From Deinococcus indicus (GTDB lineage Bacteria > Deinococcota > Deinococci > Deinococcales > Deinococcaceae): DNA of 57,945 nt. Below, piece after piece: positions 49,878 to 57,945 of this stretch; the stretch's first letter is position 1, and each line of letters begins with the position of its first letter. Position numbers and translations under genes: made by a program. The stretch is taken from contig NZ_NHMK01000005.1 in assembly GCF_002198095.1 (NCBI RefSeq), forward strand, positions 1 through 57,945, written 5' to 3'. The notes beneath the pieces were generated by a model. That model was given only the letters and a program-made list of their open reading frames with translations. It did no database searches and was not told the origin of the DNA.

Positions 49878-50614
49878 ATGAGCGACCAACCTGATCTGTT
49901 CGGCCTGGCCCCGGCCGCCCCGAAGGCCGTCCTGCCCGCCGGACTGCCCGACGACTGGCAACAGGCCCTGCACGGCGAATTCAGCGCCCCGTACTTCCAC
50001 GAGCTGAAGGACTTCCTGGTGCAGGAACGCCGCGCGGGGAACGTGTTCCCGCCCGCGCCGGACGTGTTCAACGCGCTGCGCTTCACGCCGCTGGAGGACG
50101 TGAAGGTCCTGATCCTGGGCCAGGACCCGTACCACCGCCCCGGTCAGGCGCACGGCCTGAGCTTCAGCGTCCGCCCCGGCGTGACCATCCCCCCCAGCCT
50201 GCGCAACATCTACAAGGAACTGACCGCCGACCTGCCCGGCTTCACCGCGCCCCGCCACGGCTACCTGAAAGGCTGGGCCGGACAGGGCATCCTGCTGCTG
50301 AACGCGGTCCTGACCGTCCGCGAGGGGCAGGCCAACAGCCACGCCAATAAGGGCTGGGAGCACTTCACGGACGCCGTCATCCGCACCGTGAACGACAAGC
50401 CACAGCGGGTCGTGTTCGTCCTGTGGGGCGCGTACGCCCGCAAGAAGAAGAAACTCATCACCGCGCCCCAGCACGTCATCATCGAATCCGCGCACCCCAG
50501 CCCCCTGAGCGAGGCGAAATTCTTCGGCAGCCGCCCCTTCAGTCAGGTGAACGCCGCGCTTAAGGAGGCGGGCCTGACGCCCATCGACTGGCAACTGCCC
50601 ATGCAGGTCACGGA

Positions 50615-50618
<4 letters not shown>
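49878..50618 (+). CDS. ung: uracil-DNA glycosylase, family 1
   Basis: This 246-residue enzyme removes uracil from DNA. Motif A GQDPYH (catalytic Asp, about residue 84-89) and motif B HPSPLS (about 208-213) are intact. ATG 49878 is supported by AAAAAGGA 6 bases upstream and by the typical family N-terminus [10 protein letters not shown]. It is in the same open frame as the photolyase gene and overlaps the topoisomerase gene by ATGA. Confidence 0.95.
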
Positions 50619-51652
<1,034 letters not shown>

Positions 51653-51846
51653 GGGAGACCCCTCACCCCGGCCCTCCTCCCGGCACAGAGAGAGGAATCC
51701 GGAGTGCCCTGAAGCGACGGACGCGAGCTGAAGCCTGCACCGAACGGTCCGTCGAGGTCAGTCTGCCTGTGTCTGCGCGCCGGTTGGTCAAGGGTGGCGC
51801 ATGGGCGGCACATGTGGGCGTGGGGCGCGGCGTTTAGGGTGTGGGC

Positions 51847-52278
51847 ATGACTGCTTCTGTGGTGGCTGATTCCGGGACTTCGTGGCCGCGCACGCTGGGG
51901 CGCGTGCTGCTGGGGTCGTTCATGGTGTTCGCGGGTGTGGGGCACCTGACGTTCCTGCGGCGGGATTTTCAGGCGCAGGTGCCGACGTGGTTGCCGCTGG
52001 ACAAGGATTTCGTGGTGCTGGCGTCCGGGGTGGTGGAGGTGGGATGCGGGGCGGCGCTGCTGGCCCTGCCCCGGCACCGGCGGACGGTGGGATGGGTGCT
52101 GGCGGCATTCTTCGTGGCGATCTTTCCGGGGAACGTGTCGCAGTACCTGACGCAGCAGAGTGCGTTCGGGCTGGACACCGACCAGAAGCGCCTGACGCGG
52201 CTGTTCTTCCAGCCGGTGCTGATTGCGCTGGCCCTCTGGAGTACCGGGGCGTGGCCCAGGGAGCGCGCCCGGCGCTGA
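51847..52278 (+). CDS. DoxX-like small membrane protein
   Basis: This 143-residue protein has four predicted helices, typical of the DoxX/DUF4870-like group (RVLLGSFMVFAGVGHLTF, FVVLASGVVEVGCGAALLAL, WVLAAFFVAIFPGNV, VLIALALWSTG). TAGGGT lies 6 bases before ATG 51847 (leaderless). The function of this family is poorly known. Confidence 0.75.
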   Translation: MTASVVADSGTSWPRTLGRVLLGSFMVFAGVGHLTFLRRDFQAQVPTWLPLDKDFVVLASGVVEVGCGAALLALPRHRRTVGWVLAAFFVAIFPGNVSQYLTQQSAFGLDTDQKRLTRLFFQPVLIALALWSTGAWPRERARR

Positions 52279-52361
52279 CACGGACGGTGGTCACGGGGTC
52301 CGGGGCATTTAGGTAGGGGGGCGGTGCGGCTTCTGTGAGGGTGCGCGGGGTACGGTGGGGT

Positions 52362-54494
52362 ATGGCCATCAACTCCCGGTTCCTGAGAATGCCGCGCGCG
52401 CCCTGGTCGCCGGCCGCTGTCGGGCCGGGTCTGGCCGAGACGGTGCTGGACGTGACGGACACCCTGGTGATGGTGCTGGACGCGCGGGGGTGCGTGGTGC
52501 AGTTCAACCGGGCCTGCGAGCGCCTCAGTGGGCTGGAGGCCGCGCAGGTGCTGGGGCAGGAGGTCTGGCCGCTGGTGCTGGAAGAACATCAGCGGGACGT
52601 GCTGGCGGCGGCGTTCATGAAAGGTCCGTTCCCGAACCGTCAGGAGCACACGTGGCGCGCGGCGGATGGGCGGCGGCGCGTGATCCTGTGGTCGAACACG
52701 GCGGTGCTGGACCGGCGGGGCGGGGTGCGGCTGATCATCGCGACGGGCGTGGACGTGACGGCCGAACGGGAGGCGCAGGCGGCGCAGCAGGAGAGCGAGA
52801 CGCGCTTCCGGACGCTGTTCGAGCAGTCCGCCGACGGGCTGGTGCTGATCGATCCTCATGACCCGGACGTGCCGTGGCGGATCGTGGACTGCAACGAGGC
52901 GTTCTGCCGCATGAACGGCTACGACCCAGAGGACCTGATCGGGGCGTCCATCGACCTGCTGCATCCGTACCCGATGATGGCGCAGGAGGGTCCCGAACTG
53001 CTCGCCTGGATCCGCGAGGAGCAGCCTGTCCACGGGGAGGGCGCGCACCGCCACCGGGACGGCACGGTCTTCCCGATCGAGAGTGCCAGCAGTCTGGTGA
53101 CCGTGGGCGGGCGGGAACTGGTGCTGGGCCGGGACCGGGACATCTCTGAACGCAAGCGGGCCGAGGAGCAGCTGCGGCAGCTGGCGGCGCAGATGACCTT
53201 CGACGCGCAGCACGACGCGCTGACCGGCCTGCCGAACCGGGCGTTGCTGCTCGACCGCCTGCAACTGGAGTTGCGGCGCGTGGCGCGCGCGACGTCCTGC
53301 GTGGCCGTGATCTTCATCGACCTGGACGGGTTCAAGCGCGTGAACGACATGCTGGGGCACGCGGTCGGTGACGACCTGCTGCGCGAGGTGGCCGTGCGCC
53401 TGCAGGCCTGCGTGCGCCCGTCGGACACCGTGGCGCGCCTCGGCGGGGACGAGTTCGTGGTGGTCGTGTCGGACCTGAGTGGCCGGGAGGAGGCGGGGCG
53501 GGTCGCGCAGCGGCTGCACGCGGCGCTGGAACCCACCGTGACGCTCGGCGGGCAGCAGATCAACGTGCAGAGCAGCATGGGGGTGGCGCTGCACCCGCCG
53601 CACAGCAGCCTGCCGGCGAACCTGCTGCGGCAGGCGGACATGGCCATGTACCAGGCGAAGCGGGAGGGGAAGAACGGCGTGCGGTTCTTCGCCTCCACGC
53701 TGGACGTCGCCGCGCAGAGCCAGATGTTCACGGAGGTCCGCTTGCGCCGCGCCCTGCAACGCCAGGAACTGCACCTGCACTACCAGCCGCAGGTGGACGC
53801 CCGGACCGGCGCGCTGCTGGGCCTCGAGGCGCTGGTCCGCTGGACGGACGAGCAGCTGGGCGACGTGCCGCCCGCGCGGTTCATTCCGGTGGCCGAGGAG
53901 TCCGGGTTGATCGTGCCGCTGGGACAGTGGGTGCTGAACGAGGCGTGCCGGCAGCTGGCGCAGTGGGGGCCGGGCGTGCCGGTCGCCGTGAACGTCTCGG
54001 TGCTGGAGGTGGCGCGGGACGATTTCGTGGCGGGCGTCCGGAGCACGCTCGAACGGCACGGCCTGAGCGGCACGCAGCTGAAACTGGAACTCACGGAACG
54101 GCTGGCCGTGCGGGACCTGCACCGCGCGGCGCGGCACCTGTCGCAGCTACGGGACCTGGGGGTGCGGCTGTCGCTGGATGATTTCGGGATGGGGCAGTCG
54201 TCGGTGTCCACGCTGCTGAAATTGCCGCTGGATGAACTGAAACTCGACCGTTCGCTCCTGGCGGACCTGGAGGACTCGCCGGAAGCGCGGCGGATCGTGG
54301 AGTCCCTGATCGGTCTGGCGCGCGGCCTGAACCTGAGCGTGATCGTGGAGGGCGTCGAGACGACCGGGCAGCTGGAGATCCTGCGGGCCATGCCGTGCAG
54401 CGCCGTGCAGGGGTACCTGACGGGCCGCCCGGCCGCGCCGGACGCCTGGACGGAACGCATCCGCGCCGTTCAATCGGAGCGAGGCGACCCGTAG
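52362..54494 (+). CDS. PAS-PAS-GGDEF-EAL cyclic-di-GMP enzyme
   Basis: This 710-residue soluble protein has two PAS domains (about 30-140 and 150-265) that would sense a ligand or redox state. The GGDEF domain (about 285-440) has an intact GGDEF and an RPSD inhibition site five residues before it. The EAL domain (about 460-700) has LEALVRW, ELTE, DDFGMGQSS, KLDRS and VEGVET, so the metal-binding residues look complete. It may both make and break cyclic-di-GMP, or use one domain only for control. ATG 52362 follows TACGGT by 5 bases. There is no transmembrane segment. Confidence 0.92.
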   Translation: MAINSRFLRMPRAPWSPAAVGPGLAETVLDVTDTLVMVLDARGCVVQFNRACERLSGLEAAQVLGQEVWPLVLEEHQRDVLAAAFMKGPFPNRQEHTWRAADGRRRVILWSNTAVLDRRGGVRLIIATGVDVTAEREAQAAQQESETRFRTLFEQSADGLVLIDPHDPDVPWRIVDCNEAFCRMNGYDPEDLIGASIDLLHPYPMMAQEGPELLAWIREEQPVHGEGAHRHRDGTVFPIESASSLVTVGGRELVLGRDRDISERKRAEEQLRQLAAQMTFDAQHDALTGLPNRALLLDRLQLELRRVARATSCVAVIFIDLDGFKRVNDMLGHAVGDDLLREVAVRLQACVRPSDTVARLGGDEFVVVVSDLSGREEAGRVAQRLHAALEPTVTLGGQQINVQSSMGVALHPPHSSLPANLLRQADMAMYQAKREGKNGVRFFASTLDVAAQSQMFTEVRLRRALQRQELHLHYQPQVDARTGALLGLEALVRWTDEQLGDVPPARFIPVAEESGLIVPLGQWVLNEACRQLAQWGPGVPVAVNVSVLEVARDDFVAGVRSTLERHGLSGTQLKLELTERLAVRDLHRAARHLSQLRDLGVRLSLDDFGMGQSSVSTLLKLPLDELKLDRSLLADLEDSPEARRIVESLIGLARGLNLSVIVEGVETTGQLEILRAMPCSAVQGYLTGRPAAPDAWTERIRAVQSERGDP

Positions 54495-54583
54495 GGCGGC
54501 TGGGCAGAATGCGAGCAGAAGCGGGCGGCCGGACGGTACGTTCCCTGACGGCCCGCCGGTCCCGCCCGGCGCACACTGACGGC

Positions 54584-55081
54584 GTGAAACTTCCTGCACC
54601 CGTTCCCGCCGGCCCCGGTCAGGAGAGCGTGTGGGCGTACCCGCGCCCGCCGCGCCTGGAACGCACGCACCGCCACCTGGAAATCTGGCTGGGCGGCCAG
54701 AGGATCGCCGCGACGAGCGGCGCGTACCGGGTGCTGGAAACCAGCCATCCCCCCACGTACTACCTGCCGCCCCTGGCGTTCGCGCCGGGCGTGCTGGAAC
54801 GGGCGGCGGGCGCAAGCACCTGCGAGTGGAAGGGAGAGGCCACCTACTGGACCGTGCGGGGCGGCGCGGCGGTGGCGGTGGCCGCCGCCTGGAGTTACGA
54901 GGCTCCCACGCCCGCCTTCCGGGACATGGCGGGTTTCGTGGCCGTCTACGCGGGCCGCATGGACGACTGCCGCGTGGACGGCGAGCGGGTCGTGCCGCAA
55001 CCCGGCGCCTTCTACGGTGGCTGGATCACGGGCGACGTGGTCGGGCCGTTCAAGGGAGAGCCCGGCAGCGCAGGCTGGTGA
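54584..55081 (+). CDS. DUF427 protein
   Basis: This 165-residue protein starts at GTG 54584 with CACACT 6 bases upstream. The DUF427 core (PF04248) appears from LEIWLGGQRIAATSGAYRVL through a CEWKGEATYWTV segment to a second lobe ending VVGPFKGEPGSAGW. DUF427 proteins are small beta-rich folds of unknown biochemical role. It lies alone behind the PAS-GGDEF-EAL gene. Confidence 0.8.
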   Translation: MKLPAPVPAGPGQESVWAYPRPPRLERTHRHLEIWLGGQRIAATSGAYRVLETSHPPTYYLPPLAFAPGVLERAAGASTCEWKGEATYWTVRGGAAVAVAAAWSYEAPTPAFRDMAGFVAVYAGRMDDCRVDGERVVPQPGAFYGGWITGDVVGPFKGEPGSAGW

Positions 55082-55527
55082 CGGCCCGCTCCGTTCACTG
55101 AACAGGTGGCCTTCTCATGGCAGCAGGAGCCGTCTATTCAATCTGAAGCGGTTTAACGACCGTACTGAGGGCGGTTCATGGAGTCCCGGCCATCCGGAAG
55201 GCGATTGACGGTGAACTCTTGGCGGCCCGGTCGGACTCAGTGAACCGGTCTATGAAGTGTGCAGGAAGAAGACAGTCCTGGCACGTCTTTTCACTTGTTG
55301 CTGCGCTGAGGGCTTCACTTCTGGCAGTCGCATTCCAGGCTATCCGGACAGGCCACGTCTATCACTCAGGAGGGCGGATTGAAATTCTGGCGGGCTGTCG
55401 AACATGGCGCGCCTCCCTCTGTCGCACTCCTTGCATGCTGCCGCCCACCGTTTCTTTATTCTCGGTGGGGTCATGGACTGCGGCCCTCTTTACTTTCATC
55501 TCTGGGGGCCAGCATAATGCCGCCAGT
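55082..55527. other. 446-bp gap with no recognised gene
   Basis: The stretch is less GC-rich than its surroundings (runs such as GAAATTCTGG, TCTTTTCACTTG, TTTCTTTATTC). In-frame extensions of the next gene's ORF cross it but have no family-like content. I see no tRNA, terminator or IS end. It could be decayed DNA or a long regulatory region. Confidence 0.4.
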
Positions 55528-55953
55528 ATGGCTTACAAGAAACTCAGCGAGCAGGTCATGGAACTCAGCAACCCCCAGCGCAGCGACACCTTCGTCAAGA
55601 TGTTCCAGGAAGCGGTCCGTGAAGGAAAATTCGACGCCACGTACATGCCCGAGCGTTTCACGATGCCCAAACAGTTCAACCGTCGTGGCAGCACCGAAAC
55701 GTACCAGCGTGACACCCGCGAAATGCTGTTCGACGAAACCCCGGACTTCACCGAGTGGTTCGAGGGCGTGAACCGCGAACTGGCCGCCGCGCGCAAGGGC
55801 GGCACCGTGAAACTCAGCGTGGAAGCCATCGAGTCCGGCCTGATCAACTTCGAGGACATGGTCGCCGAGACGCGCCGCAAGATGCAGGCCAGCTACGAGA
55901 AAGGGCAGGCGCTCGGCAAGGGCCGCGCCAAGGCCACCAAGAAAAAGAAGTAA
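55528..55953 (+). CDS. conserved-looking small protein with Lys-rich tail
   Basis: This 141-residue protein starts at ATG 55528; a CATAAT lies 9 bases upstream. It contains amphipathic helices (AYKKLSEQVMELSNP, FVKMFQEAVREG), a charged middle (MLFDETPDFTEWFEGVNREL) and a lysine-rich tail (KATKKKK) suggestive of nucleic-acid contact. Family not recognised; a DNA- or RNA-associated role is only a guess. Confidence 0.65.
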   Translation: MAYKKLSEQVMELSNPQRSDTFVKMFQEAVREGKFDATYMPERFTMPKQFNRRGSTETYQRDTREMLFDETPDFTEWFEGVNRELAAARKGGTVKLSVEAIESGLINFEDMVAETRRKMQASYEKGQALGKGRAKATKKKK

Positions 55954-55966
55954 CCAGGCGTTCAGG

Positions 55967-55993
55967 ACAGGCGGCTCCCGGTGGGCCGCCTGT
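55967..55993 (+). terminator. terminator between small gene and gmk
   Basis: A 9-bp stem, ACAGGCGGC with GCCGCCTGT, has a 9-base loop and is followed by TCTCATTTCT. Confidence 0.6.
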
Positions 55994-56027
55994 TCTCATT
56001 TCTGGACGGGTCGCGTATCGTGAGGGG

Positions 56028-56735
56028 ATGACGTCGCAGGACACCCCCCTTTCCGTGTCGCCCCGCCGGGGCCTTCTCCTGGTCATGACCGGCGCGTCCG
56101 GCGTGGGCAAAGGCACCCTGCGTGAACGCTGGCTGGCCGGGCAGGACGTGTTCTACAGCACCTCCTGGACGACCCGCGAGGCCCGCCCCGGCGAACGGGA
56201 CGGCGTGGACTACGTGTTCGTCACCCCCGACGCCTTCGAGACCAAGGCGCAGGCCGACGGATTCCTGGAACACGCAGCGTTCGTCGGGAACCGCTACGGC
56301 ACGCCCATCGAACCCATCGAGGCGGCCCTGAGCCGCGGGCAGGACGTGATCCTGGAGATCGAGGTGGAGGGCGCCATGCAGGTCAAGGGGCGCATGGGCG
56401 ACGAGGCGATCCTGATCTTCATCATGCCGCCCAGCCTCAGCGAACTGCGCCGCCGCCTGGAGGGCCGCGCGACCGAGACGCCGGAACGCATCGAGAAACG
56501 GCTGGCCCGCGCCCGCGAGGAGATCCGCGAGGCGCACGAGTTCCGGTACGTGGTCGTGAACGACGACCTGGACCGCGCGCTGGGCGAACTGCACGCCATC
56601 CAGCGGGCCGAACGCGCCCGGCAGCTCCCGGAGAACGAGTGGACCGAGGCGGACCGCGAGGCGCGCGTGCAGGCCGACGCGCTGCGCAGCTACACCCTGA
56701 CCGACACGGACCTCGACCGGATCGGGAACGGGTAA
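56028..56735 (+). CDS. gmk: guanylate kinase
   Basis: This 235-residue protein phosphorylates GMP to GDP. The P-loop GASGVGKGT is at residues 22-30, and the GMP-binding [18 protein letters not shown] segment and [13 protein letters not shown] lid follow. A short N-terminal extension and a C-terminal helix extend the usual 200-residue core. TATCGT (56016-56021) lies 6 bases before ATG 56028. The next gene starts 10 bases downstream. Confidence 0.95.
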   Translation: MTSQDTPLSVSPRRGLLLVMTGASGVGKGTLRERWLAGQDVFYSTSWTTREARPGERDGVDYVFVTPDAFETKAQADGFLEHAAFVGNRYGTPIEPIEAALSRGQDVILEIEVEGAMQVKGRMGDEAILIFIMPPSLSELRRRLEGRATETPERIEKRLARAREEIREAHEFRYVVVNDDLDRALGELHAIQRAERARQLPENEWTEADREARVQADALRSYTLTDTDLDRIGNG

Positions 56736-56745
56736 GGGAGGGCGC

Positions 56746-57288
56746 ATGCCGCTCGAACTGATCCAGGGCGACATCGCCGCGCAGGACACGGACGCCGTCG
56801 TGACCGCCGCGAACAGGGAACTGGCGGGCGGCGGCGGCGTGGACGGCGTGATTCACCGCGCCGCCGGGCCGGAGTTGCTGCGCGCCATCCGCGCCATCGG
56901 CGGCACACCCACCGGCACGGCCGTCATCACCCCGGCGTTCGGGCTGTCCGCGCGGGGCGCGCGGTTCGTGATTCACGCGGTCGGTCCGGTCTGGCGTGGC
57001 GGGCAGGCGGGCGAGGCTGAACTGCTGGCCGGCGCGTACCGTTCCAGTCTGGAACTGGCCGCCGCGCACGGGTGCCGCAGCGTGGCGTTCCCGGCCATCA
57101 GTACCGGCGTGTACGGCTACCCCCTGGACCGCGCCGCCGGGGTGGCCCTGGCGACCGCGCAGGCGTTCCTGACCGACCACCCGGAGATGCACGTGCGCTT
57201 CGTGCTGTTCGACGGGGGCAGCCTGAACGTGTTCCGCCGCGCCGCTCAGAAGGCCGGGATACCCTTCTCGGCGCCGCCGATGAGCTGA
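56746..57288 (+). CDS. macro-domain protein (ADP-ribose deacylase type)
   Basis: This 180-residue single macro domain has [19 protein letters not shown] (about residues 23-41), the ADP-ribose-contacting helix, and [16 protein letters not shown] (about 117-132), as in O-acetyl-ADP-ribose deacetylases of the MacroD/YmdB type. GGGAGG precedes ATG 56746. It probably shares a transcript with gmk. The stop TGA (57286-57288) is directly followed by a repeat element. Confidence 0.88.
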   Translation: MPLELIQGDIAAQDTDAVVTAANRELAGGGGVDGVIHRAAGPELLRAIRAIGGTPTGTAVITPAFGLSARGARFVIHAVGPVWRGGQAGEAELLAGAYRSSLELAAAHGCRSVAFPAISTGVYGYPLDRAAGVALATAQAFLTDHPEMHVRFVLFDGGSLNVFRRAAQKAGIPFSAPPMS

Positions 57289-57443
57289 TACGGGTTCCGT
57301 TTGTTTCGCCAACAATCCGGAACTTCACCGGATTGCCAGCTCCACGTCCGGAACCCTTTTCTCTCCTGCTCTGCGGGGCAGCTCTACGAGTCGCATCCGC
57401 TCGGATTGAACGGGCTTTGCCGCCCAGTCCACCAGAGTCAGTA
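57289..57443 (-). repeat. dispersed element, 155-bp class
   Basis: In reverse orientation the element starts TACGGGTTCCG after the macro-gene stop and ends near AGTCAGTA. Relative to the 133-bp class it has an extra block around CTGCTCTGCGGGGCAGCTC, which itself forms a hairpin and recurs at 7137-7226. Confidence 0.8.
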
Positions 57444-57462
57444 TCGGACTGGTCGGGTCGTG

Positions 57463-57945
57463 GGTTCATCGTAATGACGCGTTGTAGCGGTGAATGAACA
57501 TCCAGATCAGGAGTTCCAGATGTGCCTGCTTCCGACTGAACGATAGGCTCCGCCTGACCAAGTGAGCCACCCGCAGCCGCAACGTGGCATTGAAGCGCTC
57601 GATGTGCTGCGTGCCCCCGATGACGTGCAGGCCGCCAAACACCACGGATTTGTATGCCGCAAGGCCATCGGTATGACACCGGGCATCCAGATACCGGGCG
57701 GGCAGACTCTCCCACAGTCCAAAGGCACTGACCTCATCCCATGCCCCTATGAAACAGCCCACAATGCGGCGCGAGTGGCGGTCCATGGCGAGCCAGATCC
57801 ACAGCAATCTGGTGTGGCGGGTCACAAACGTGCATAACTCGTCGCACTCCAGCACCAGCGCCGCTGGTGCTAGAGTGCTCACACTTTTGGGAAGCTCTGG
57901 GGTTCGGGATCAAGGCTGTGTGGGACGGTGTTCGTCAGGGCCTGG
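57463..57945 (-). mobile_element. IS1-like insertion sequence, cut by window end
   Basis: The end near 57463 reads GGTTCATCGTAATGAC, like IS1-type termini. A transposase orfB is followed, on the minus strand upstream, by the end of orfA, and the element continues past the window edge. It abuts the repeat copy with only 20 bases between. Confidence 0.65.
57466..57882 (-). CDS. IS1-like transposase, second reading frame (partial element)
   Basis: This 138-residue part has ELCTFVTRHTRLLWIWLAMDR, a DDE-type core with TDGLAAY and the IERFNATLRLRVAHLVRRSLSFS signature of IS1 transposases (motifs given piecewise: IERFNATLR, LVRRSLSFS). An upstream frame (orfA end, QALTNTVP...SFPKV) stops shortly after C-CCA-AAA (57885-57891), a slippery site that would shift the ribosome by -1 into this frame. 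The orfA start lies outside the window. Confidence 0.75.
   Translation of the reverse strand: MSTLAPAALVLECDELCTFVTRHTRLLWIWLAMDRHSRRIVGCFIGAWDEVSAFGLWESLPARYLDARCHTDGLAAYKSVVFGGLHVIGGTQHIERFNATLRLRVAHLVRRSLSFSRKQAHLELLIWMFIHRYNASLR

Noticed and set aside
55219..55527. An N-terminal extension of the Lys-tailed protein to 55219
   Set aside because: The extension lacks family-like content and codon pattern; ATG 55528 has a promoter-like CATAAT close upstream.

Overview
The window reads as chromosomal DNA of a Deinococcus species. The evidence is high GC with strongly GC-ending codons, a PriA without helicase motifs, an RNase II-type RNB protein, a bacterial topoisomerase IB gene overlapping uracil-DNA glycosylase, and many start codons lying 5-8 bases after a TANNNT -10 box, which is the leaderless layout known from this genus. 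No genome was compared, so the species is left open.

Layout. 1-2544: the 3' part of a DUF4157 (eCIS-type) toxin and a small AT-rich putative immunity gene. 2673-8618: priA, an EamA transporter, two small genes and an RNB ribonuclease. 8843-11188: a translationally coupled DUF4097/SHOCT-like operon plus a DUF2089 gene. 11239-12908: CsaA-like protein, GNAT and Crp/Fnr regulator. 13163-15741: acyl-CoA dehydrogenase and a winged-helix regulator. 15825-17703: tRNA-Ala(GGC), then a HigBA-like pair whose toxin gene is split by a 917-bp insertion sequence. 17698-23279: carB with a small downstream gene, a LysE/ArgO exporter gene broken by a small repeat, and an aminotransferase. 23384-24574: two small beta-barrel-like secreted proteins. 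24853-33764: an arginine/carbamoyl-phosphate block (argG, argH, an ArgA-like acetyltransferase, carA) mixed with GNAT genes, tandemly duplicated lipoprotein genes and a secreted protein. 34048-48095: a 14-kb run of five large exported proteins (DUF11 repeats, calcium-loop motifs, one probable outer-membrane barrel) behind a structured leader with an internal terminator. 48342-51652: photolyase, ung and topoisomerase IB, mutually coupled. 51847-57288: DoxX-like protein, PAS-GGDEF-EAL protein, DUF427, a conserved small gene, gmk and a macro-domain gene. 57289-57945: a repeat copy and a truncated IS1-like element.

The most notable pattern is a family of small non-coding elements (133 bp, or about 155 bp in a second class) present five times. 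Two copies have clear TGA target duplications. Four copies start at the base after a gene's stop codon, and the fifth has split the ArgO-like gene so precisely that removing it restores the reading frame. Their main hairpin covaries between copies. The 14-kb exported-protein run, with its terminator-containing leader and a likely CTG start, is the best candidate for an uncharacterised envelope system. Several calls (IS family, toxin fold, ArgA assignment) rest on motif recognition without database searches.
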